Part shown: piece after piece, positions 57,191-64,000 of the stretch | Layout: the number at the start of each line of letters is the position of its first letter | Position numbering within the stretch: position 1 is the first letter of the stretch | Assembly: GCF_014805685.1 (NCBI RefSeq) | Contig: NC_060892.1 | Location: 19,729,990 to 19,793,989 of the forward strand | Length of the DNA stretch: 64,000 nt | Reading direction: 5' to 3' | DNA from: Silurus meridionalis | Lineage: Eukaryota > Chordata > Actinopteri > Siluriformes > Siluridae | Notes under the pieces: generated by a model | What the model was told of the DNA's origin: nothing | What the model saw: only the letters and a program-made list of their open reading frames with translations | Database searches by the model: none | Made by a program: the position numbers and the translations under genes

Positions 57191-58690
57191 TGTGCCGATA
57201 CCTTAGCCTGTCATACAGTCAGGACGGAAAATAAAGAAAAAAGTCCCTGACAATATTTCATCCTGTATCATCTTGTATGTAAAACGGCTCACAAGACAGT
57301 TATTTAGGGTTAGGGAGGAATTCCTTTTGGAAATCGTTTACCCGCTACCACAAGCTGCTTCCTCATAATGTCCTGATGTCCAACAAATTGATTTAATGTA
57401 CCAGTTACTAACAGATGTGATCATAAAAACATTTGGGAGGTAATAATATATTTAATTTACATGCACAGTTGTAATTAGTGTTGAGTGATATAATAATATA
57501 ATATCAATATCCTGAAAGATAATGTCACAATAATTTTTCGCTGAGATAGTGTGGATATGGTTATCATGCTTTTTATATAGACTGTAATAATCCACTGCAT
57601 AGAAGGAAGAGATCTGGTTGAAAGTTTGTTTATTAACTTTAAAATTGTAAACATATTAAATTTTCACAAATTCCCCTGTTCTTTTTTAGTGTTAGGTATT
57701 TCTTCAGGAAAATAAAATTAGAAAAACTTTTTTACTTAGTACTTTTTTTTTTTTTAAACTATCACACAGCAATACTACTTGCTGCTTAAGAGATTTTATT
57801 TATACAAAACAGAAGATTAAATTTCTAAAAATATAGTACAGTAGCTACTACTGTAAATATTTTATAATGTGGGAGATTCTATTGCCTTTATTCATTTTAA
57901 TGTAGTCATTCTCATGTCCACCTAAAATATTTTGACTCTTTATGTTGTACCTAAAGGGACTGTATTAAAAAAAAAAAAAAAAACAGAATAACTCACTATT
58001 ACTCTGAATTATTATCAGTATCTCAACCCATATGTAAAAAAATTATGTATTTTCTGTTAGTTTATATAAATTTAAATTACAACATTTATTTTAGTTATCA
58101 ACCAATCAAAGTACCTAATTGCTACATGAAATTTAACAATAACAATATTGTAAGCTACATGTTTACAACAGTCCTGACTTGAATTTGTAATTCAAACTAC
58201 TGTACACAAAACTCACAGTTCGGTATGTACTTGGATTTTAAATCATGGTTTGGTTCAATTTCGGTAAAATTAGAGGGGAAGAAATGCAAAACATAAAATT
58301 GCATTAACGCAGGTTATTATTAACATTTGTGATCATCAACATTTAAACATTTAAGTTTTTAATGTAAATAAAATGCCTGCCAGGTTAAATAATATATGAA
58401 ATAACATTTAATAAAAATAAAATAGAATCATTCAAATTAATGCCATACATGTTATATATATAGGGATAAAATTTAGTAATCGATTAAACAGGCACAAATT
58501 AAATTAAAAATAATAATTCTTAGACCACAAATGTGTATACAAGTGTGTGAGTGAGGGTTTACATGTGATATTTAATTTTCTAAAGATATGTTCTACCCTT
58601 GTTATGTAGAATTGTGTGGATTTTCTCCTTTTAAGAGAAATACCTGAAGCGAATGCTAAAAAATCCATATCACAGCACTGCCGTAAAACG
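57191..58690. other. AT-rich DNA without recognised feature
   Basis: A 16-A run near 57967 and T runs near 57746; no frame or repeat. Confidence 0.5.
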
Positions 58691-58859
58691 CTAAAACTGT
58701 GTTTAAAACCACAAAAAAAATGAGCTATACAATAAATTACAATTAATACTCAGTAAAACCACCAAAGACTATAAAAGCATCAAAACCACACCAACTATCC
58801 TTTTCTGCTTATCAAATTCTTTGAGTACCAGAGATTGTATTTTTTTTAATGTTATCTTG

Positions 58860-59640
58860 TAGACCTGCTGCTGCATTCCTCTCATTCATCAACAGAACTT
58901 CGTAAACAGCCCAATGATCCTGCATTTGAGAAACTGAATGCTGTTTTGGGTCAATCACAGTCATGGCATCCCAATTGGACTAAAACATTCTCTTCATGAT
59001 CATGCCATATGTTAAAAAAAAATTGCCCCTGTAATTTCTCAGCCAATTCTAAAATATACTGTTCAAAACTGCTGCCTTTGGGACAGTCTTGAGGAAATTG
59101 GTTTGATATGTTCAACATTGTCTTTAACAGTTTACGCCATGTAATAAAGGTGCACATAAATAAATTGGCTTTGATCTCAGCTGTAGTGCCTCTTGTTTCT
59201 TTTAAGTCTTCCAGCATATAGATTGTCATTGTCTGCGACTGACAGCAGGGAATCTTTAAAGCGTGTCTACCCAACTTTCCAATCTGGTGTAACTTTATTT
59301 GGAAGGCCACACTCACCTATAGGTTGGTTTATCACTCCCCAGCAAGAGGCAGACAAAAAAAAAAACAACTGTGAAAAAAGTTATAAACCAGCTGTACTGT
59401 TGTAAAGAAGTCCACTGAGTACAGACCTGATGCTGCATCATTAACTACCAATTTGACAGAGTGAGCACTGCAGGGCATATAGAATGCTCTCGGATTTATA
59501 TCTTGCACTCGCTCTTGTGCACCATATTGTTTACCTTTCATATTTGATCCCTTGTCATAGCCTCAATCCCTTATATCTAAAGATCAATACCCATCCCCAC
59601 CTGTAGAATCTTCTAGCTTTATAAATTACAAGAATTTTCT
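58860..59640 (-). pseudogene. hAT-type (ZMYM1-like) transposase remnant
   Basis: On the minus strand from about 59570: DIRD, a stop, GYDKGSNMKGKQYGAQERVQ, DINPRAFYMPCSAHSVKLVV and VDFFTTVQLVYNFFHS. This is the conserved start of the catalytic domain of hAT transposases of the zinc-finger-MYM/TTF type (usual forms GQGYDNGANMKGK, NPRAFYVPCGNHSLNL). Later parts (59316-58860) have several stops and shifted frames. The C-terminal dimerisation domain is not seen. It gives no evidence of being the source of the 6895-8926 element. Confidence 0.8.
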
Positions 59641-60169
59641 ACGGTATTTCCACTGGATGGAAAAAATGGAAAACAAATTCAACAGTCTGTTTTGTGTTTT
59701 GTGGCATTCTCACGCACTGCTATACACATCAAATATTTAAATCATGCTCTCGCTAGTTACGCTATGGTACAGGTAGGCAAGTTTTGCTAGCTGCAAAAGA
59801 ATTTTAATAGAAAATAAAAATATATATATATTTTGGTTTACAAATATTGTATTGATTTTCACTTGTTTTTACATCTGTTAATTTTGCGGTCATGGTTTAA
59901 ATTGTGGAATTTGGTGATTGTCTACATGCTAAACTTGACCACTGGGAATATTTATACTTGGGAATTCTGGATGCTGACTGAGCTAGATGGTGGATTGTCA
60001 TCTGAAAACAATTTCTCATATTTTGGAGTGCTTGGTTTTTCAAAAGTCTCTATGCCACTTTAATGAATTCCACCGCTGCCTATCTTATGTTTCTCGTAAT
60101 TTCCTTTAAGCATCTGTTAGATTGTTATGACTATTATTGTGTTGTATAAAAAATGTATACAGAAGTTCT
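59641..60169. other. DNA without recognised feature
   Basis: Only a short TATATATATATTTTG patch near 59820. Confidence 0.45.
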
Positions 60170-61758
60170 ATGTAGGGGATGCAACCTGAAGGAGATTGGT
60201 AAGGTGTTGGCAGGGGACTGTGTAGCTAAACAGCATCAGATGGTGGTCTGTAGGATGGTTTGAGAAGTGAAGAAGAAGAGTAGGGGAGTAAGAACTGAAA
60301 AAAGAGAAAGATGGTGAAAACTGAAGGAGGAAGATTATAGTGTAGGATTAAGGGAAGAGGTCAGACAGAGGCTCGGTGGTGGTGAAGAGGTGTTGGATGA
60401 TTGGGCAACTACTGCACAAGTGATAAGGGAGACAACTAGAAAGGTACTTGGTGTGACATCTGGAAATAGAAAGGAAGACAAAGAGACGTGGTGGTGGAAT
60501 AAGGAAGTGCAGTAGAGCATAAGGAGAAAGAGGTTGGCAAAACAGAATTGGGATAGACAGATTGATGAGGAAAAGTAGGCAGAAGTACAAGGAGATGCGG
60601 CAGCAGGTAAAGAGGGATGTGGCAAAAGCCAAAGAAAAGGCATATGAAGAGCTGTATAGGAAGTTGGACACAAAGTAAGAAGAAAAGGATTTGTACCGAT
60701 TGGCCACGCAGTGGGACCGAGCTGGGAAGGATGTGCTGCAAGTTAGAAAAATAAAGGATGGAGATGGAAATGTGTTGACTAGTGAGGAGAGTGGGTTGAG
60801 AAGATGGAGGGAGTATTTTGAGCAGCTGATGAATGAGGAAAATGAGAGAAAGAAAAGGTTGGATGGTGTGGAGATGGTAAAGCAGGAAGTGGATAGGATT
60901 AGTAAGAAGGAAGTGAAAGCAGCAATTAGGAGGATGAAGTGTGGAAAGTTGGTTGGACCAGATGACATACTGGTAGAAGCATGGAGATGTTTAGGAGAGA
61001 TGGCAGTGGAGTTTTTAACAAGATTGTATAACAAAATTTTGGAAGGTGAGAGGATGCCTGAGGAGAAGGAGTGTGTTGGTACCGATCTTTAAGCATAAGG
61101 GAGATGTGCAGACCTGCAGTAACTACAGGGGAATAAAGATGATCAGTCACACCATGAAGTTATGGGAAAGAGTAGTGAAAGCCAGGCTGAGGGAAATGGT
61201 GACCATCTCTGAGCAACAGTATGGTTTCATGCTGAGAAAGAGCACCACAGACGCCTTATTTGCTTTGAGAATGTTGATAGAGAAGTATAGAAAATGTCAG
61301 AAGGAGTTGCATTGTGTGTTTGTGGATTTAGGGAAAGTGTACAACAGAGTGCAGAGAGAGAAGTTGTGGTATTGTGTGAGCAAGGCTGGTATGTCAGAGA
61401 AGTATTTAAGGGTGGTGCAGGACATGTATTGTAGGTTGATGGACGAAGTCAGACAGGAGTCTCCATGGACTACGATGTTTGCGGATGATCTTGTGATTTG
61501 TAATGAGAGTAGGGAGCAGGTTGAGATGAGCCAGGGCAGTGGAGTGGTGCGGTTGCAGAGAGAAGAGGTGGAGAAGGTGGAGGAGTTCAGGTACCTGGGG
61601 TCAACAGTGCAAAGTAATAAAGAGTGTGTTAGAGAAGTGAAGAAAAGAGTGCAGGCAGAGTGAAGTGGGTGGAGAAAAGTGATAGCAGGAGTGATTTGTG
61701 ATAGAAGGGTATCTGCGAGAGTGAAAAAGAAAGGTTATAGGACTGTGGTGAGACCTGC
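60170..61758 (+). mobile_element. LINE copy C, reverse-transcriptase region
   Basis: Plus-strand copy of the family seen at 13614 and 28881. It starts within the linker before the RT (CNLKEIGKVLAGDCVAKQHQ), runs through the RT and stops at GACTGTGGTGAGACCTGCGA (61741-61760), where copy B continues. Its end meets ACCAGTACTTAAGTACAGTA, a hAT-end-like sequence. Both ends are lost, with stops and a frameshift inside. Confidence 0.9.
60190..61665 (+). pseudogene. LINE copy C, linker and reverse transcriptase
   Basis: In order: VLGVTSGNRKEDKETWWWNK, a stop, DRAGKDVLQVRKIKDGDGNV, LTSEESGLRRWREYFEQLMN, KCGKLVGPDDILVEAWRCLG; then, after a frameshift near 61050-61080, SVLVPIFKHKGDVQTCSNYR, VTISEQQYGFMLRKSTTDAL, CVFVDLGKVYNRVQREKLWY (first palm aspartate), and MFADDLVICNESREQVE (FADD). 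The stretch normally carrying GLHQGSALSPF between QDMY and RLMDEV is deleted, as is a block after REQVEMS. Family proteins are much longer and contain an APE endonuclease. Confidence 0.88.
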
Positions 61759-61759
61759 G

Positions 61760-61820
61760 ACCAGTACTTAAGTACAGTAACGGATTACAATTACATCGTT
61801 ACTGTCCACCAATGTTACGG
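61760..61820. repeat. hAT-end-like fragment
   Basis: ACTTAAGTACAGTAAC at 61767-61782 is identical to 16 bases just inside the right end of the 6895-8926 element (8879-8894). GGATTACAATTACATCG follows and differs from it. A fragment of a related element is likely. Confidence 0.45.
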
Positions 61821-62369
61821 ACAGTATAAAATTTTGATCTAACAATACAATACTAAAGTTATATATCTATTTAATTTATTTTCCATTGTTTCGTCCTATT
61901 TTTTTGGTAAAGAATAGAGATTAGGGGGTTGTGGTGAAAACAAAGGACGTAATAGAATAGAATCCTAACTCTTCCTAAAAGAGTTAGGAAAATACATAGA
62001 AAAAAGTGAACGTTTGTCCAAGCAGCTATTTTTCCTTATATTTCTTTAAATATATTTTTTGCCGCTTTGAGCTCATCGCAACTGAATGTTGGATACAGTG
62101 CAGGACCGCAGATGCGACTCGAGCTACAGTACTAGGGCGTGTGATGATGACATGACAAGTGAGTGACTGATTGCCATGGATACGTATACGTATAGACTAT
62201 CTGGTCTCTTTGAATTTTAAATCACTCTGCATTTATATACATTGCTCAATTAAAACCTTAACATGTCGTGAACACACACACTCTCCACTAAAAAAGTGAG
62301 GGGGACGAATGAAATTTTTATAAAAAGTGCGTGGGACACCCGCATCCCCTATGTAATCTACGCCCCTGA
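61821..62369. other. DNA with a small hairpin
   Basis: TCCTAACTCTT, a 5-base gap and AAGAGTTAGGA form an 11-bp perfect stem at 61963-61989. ATACGTATACGTAT at 62180-62193 is a short palindrome. Nothing else is recognised. Confidence 0.5.
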
Positions 62370-62550
62370 TTAGGAGCAATTCGGTATAGCTACTTCACCC
62401 ACCAACATGTCTTGGAAGGTGGGAGGAACTAGAAGACACACATTGAGAACATGCACAGAAACTCCACAGAGACAGTAACTCAGAATTAAATCAGGGATAT
62501 TGGAGCTGTGAGACAAAAATGCTATCTACTGAGCCACAAAGATGAATTGT
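62370..62550. repeat. Dispersed repeat fragment (family of 18170-18360)
   Basis: CACCAACATGTCTTGGAAGG, TGGGAGGAACTAGAAG, GAGAACATGCACAGAAACTC, CACAGAGACAGTAACTCAG and GGAGCTGTGAGACAAAAATG follow the order of a tRNA-ended fish repeat. Confidence 0.65.
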
Positions 62551-63359
62551 AGGCGTGTGTTCTTGGCTCTGGTTGTAATGGGAGGAACGTATTGCTAGTC
62601 CAGTTGGTCCTGTAATAATATAGTATGTGTCTAAATCACAGGGTTCAGTGCCTTATTGAAGAATTGAAAAGAAAAAAAAAATTAGACATCACCAAGAAAA
62701 GACTACTTTAATGCAAATGCCAACCAGATGGTCTGATCTAATGGTTGCATCATCCTCTGAGGAATATATTATTTCAGCCTACGCTGATTTGCCAGCATAC
62801 AGTATGTCAAAGTCAAAAATAAGCTTATTTAAAAAAAACTTCATTTCAGTTTCAACATCATGATGCTAAATATTTAAACATATATAAACATATAAAATTA
62901 TTTATGGCCATGGGAAAGAATGATTTATTGTTATTCAGAACTTAAGCAATAACCCAATAAGACCTTGAATAAAGAAAACTCCAGTAAATGATGACTGGAT
63001 GACATTGGTATTTATTGCAAACTCACACACTGTAACTGTCACATTGCGATTTTATTTGAAAAGTCCCAGCAGGCCTATGCATAGACACAAGAAGATGTCC
63101 AGGTGATTCTCACTGCCTATTCTAACTATCCAGGTGCATTCATTTCGGGTTACACATACGATGAAAGCAAGAGTATAAGCTTAAGTCTGAGAAATACGCA
63201 TTAAAATTCAGCACAGGAAACGTCACTTAGCTACATTTAACTAACAACCTTCCCATTAGCAGCCTTTTTAATCATATTAGCAATTATATCCTCTTATGGT
63301 GATTTACTCTGCAAATCAAAAGTAAATGATGATCGTTTTTAATAAACTTGACCTTGAAC
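62551..63359. other. AT-rich DNA without recognised feature
   Basis: No frame or repeat seen. Confidence 0.45.
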
Positions 63360-63600
63360 TGCTAAAGCAATTTTGAAAAATTCAAGGAGAGGAGCTGATG
63401 TAACATAATAGAAGGCACTGCATGAATGTCAATGCACGCTTAAAAGGGTCCCCTGACTGACCTTTAAGCTATCTAAAAGCGAAAGACAACATTTGAAGTT
63501 TAAAGAAACTCACATTACCTCTAGGGCGGCTGTCAAATATCAATCAAGGCACGCAACGTCCATGCATTCTAATGCGATTCTTCTCTATCAATACAACCAC
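63360..63600. promoter_or_regulatory. Candidate conserved non-coding island
   Basis: GGGCGGCTGTCAAATATCAATCAAGG (TGIF/HNF-like words), GGTCCCCTGACTGACCTTTAAG (nuclear-receptor-like half sites) and CATTCTAATGCGATTC in repeat-free DNA. Regulatory function is inferred from motif clustering only. Confidence 0.3.
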
Positions 63601-63624
63601 AGGCTAAATTTCATACATGATGTA

Positions 63625-64000
63625 CACTAACCTGACCACTTTATTAAACATAATTTTACACTGTGCAATTATCTGATCATGACAGTGGTATAAAAACATA
63701 AAAAAGCATAACATCAAGCAGATATAGGTCAAGAGGTCAAACTAGACAGTTGAAAATTGGGGGGAAAAGGTAGCTGTACAGTTTTGGTGATTCTGTCCTC
63801 ACTGTTCTTCTTCTTGACTGGTAAGAAGTGGAACAATTGTGGTCTTCTGCTGTTGTAATCTCAAGGTTTAGCAGTCTGTCCTGAAATACTATTCTGCTTT
63901 TCTTCGGCACAGAGTGGTCCAGTCTGGCCATTTAATTTTCCTCTGAGCAATCTCTCATAATACACAGAACTTCTGGTCTTCTCCTAAAGACTGCTGTCCA
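63625..64000. mobile_element. Tc1-like element, rearranged, running off the window
   Basis: 63625-63770 follows the leader of the 35085-35600 family in plus orientation (CTGACCACTTTATTAAAC, GCAATTATCTGATCATGAC, GATATAGGTCAAGAGG). 63830-63960 follows the transposase N-terminal region in minus orientation (TGTGGTCTTCTGCTGTTGTA, TCTCAAGGTTTAGC, GGTCCAGTCTGGCCATTT). The two halves therefore face each other, pointing to an inversion or two overlapping insertions. The element continues past 64000. Confidence 0.55.

Noticed and set aside
57304..57315. TTAGGGTTAGGG as interstitial telomere sequence
   Set aside because: Only two units; expected by chance in a window of this size.
58860..59640. hAT transposase remnant as the source of the 6895-8926 element
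   Set aside because: It is dead, truncated and of the ZMYM type, and no matching ends are seen around it; a link cannot be supported.
60335..61034. 228-codon minus-strand frame, the longest in the window
   Set aside because: It is the antisense shadow of plus-strand LINE copy C; purine-rich LINE sequence leaves few stops on the other strand.

Overview
The window looks like nuclear DNA of a teleost fish. It is AT-rich, carries long TA, CA, CT and GATA microsatellites, and is littered with element families typical of fish genomes: Tc1-like and hAT DNA transposons, DIRS-type tyrosine-recombinase retrotransposons, one LINE family present three times, and tRNA-derived short repeats. The exact species cannot be told from this stretch. 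No complete host protein-coding gene is visible; it reads as a gene desert or a very long intron. Three open stretches (15640-15951, 47287-47580, 55275-55510, all minus strand) are the only candidates for host exons and each is uncertain.

Layout. 1-1.8 kb: end of a DIRS element abutting a Tc1 transposase remnant, then more repeat debris. 3.8-4.0 kb: long TG/TA/CA microsatellite. 6.26-10.74 kb: a decayed DIRS element (gag, reverse transcriptase, RNase H, part of the recombinase) whose gag is split by a 2,032-bp hAT-like insertion with a perfect 8-bp target duplication. The insertion is filled with a GATA array and a tandem array of about 190-bp units, each carrying tRNA-like A- and B-box sequences. 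12.4-14.5 kb: microsatellites, a SINE, a LINE 3' end, a pogo-like fragment between two TA tracts, and a perfect 42-bp-arm hairpin. 15-19 kb: candidate exon and candidate regulatory DNA. 21.7-23.0 kb: a second, shorter DIRS copy. 26.9-32.1 kb: dispersed repeats and a 2.2-kb LINE flanked by its target duplication and itself interrupted by another LINE tail. 34.1 kb: a head-to-head pair of DIRS terminal repeats with no body. 35.1-43.2 kb: Tc1-like fragments, a large non-coding DNA-transposon repeat, microsatellites, and a Tc1-like copy split by another repeat. 43-58 kb: mostly unique AT-rich DNA with candidate regulatory islands, a 128-bp tandem duplication, a 20-bp-unit minisatellite and a 20-bp perfect palindrome. 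58.8-61.8 kb: a hAT (ZMYM-like) transposase remnant and a third copy of the LINE family. 61.8-64 kb: short repeats, a candidate regulatory island and a rearranged Tc1-like fragment at the window edge.

None of the mobile elements looks autonomous: each shows stops, frameshifts, truncation or loss of catalytic segments. The nesting order can be read directly in several places (hAT in DIRS, LINE tail in LINE, short repeat in Tc1). The most unusual object is the hAT-like element with the tandem tRNA-like array at 6895-8926. Family assignments rest on recognition of conserved protein and repeat motifs, not on a database search.
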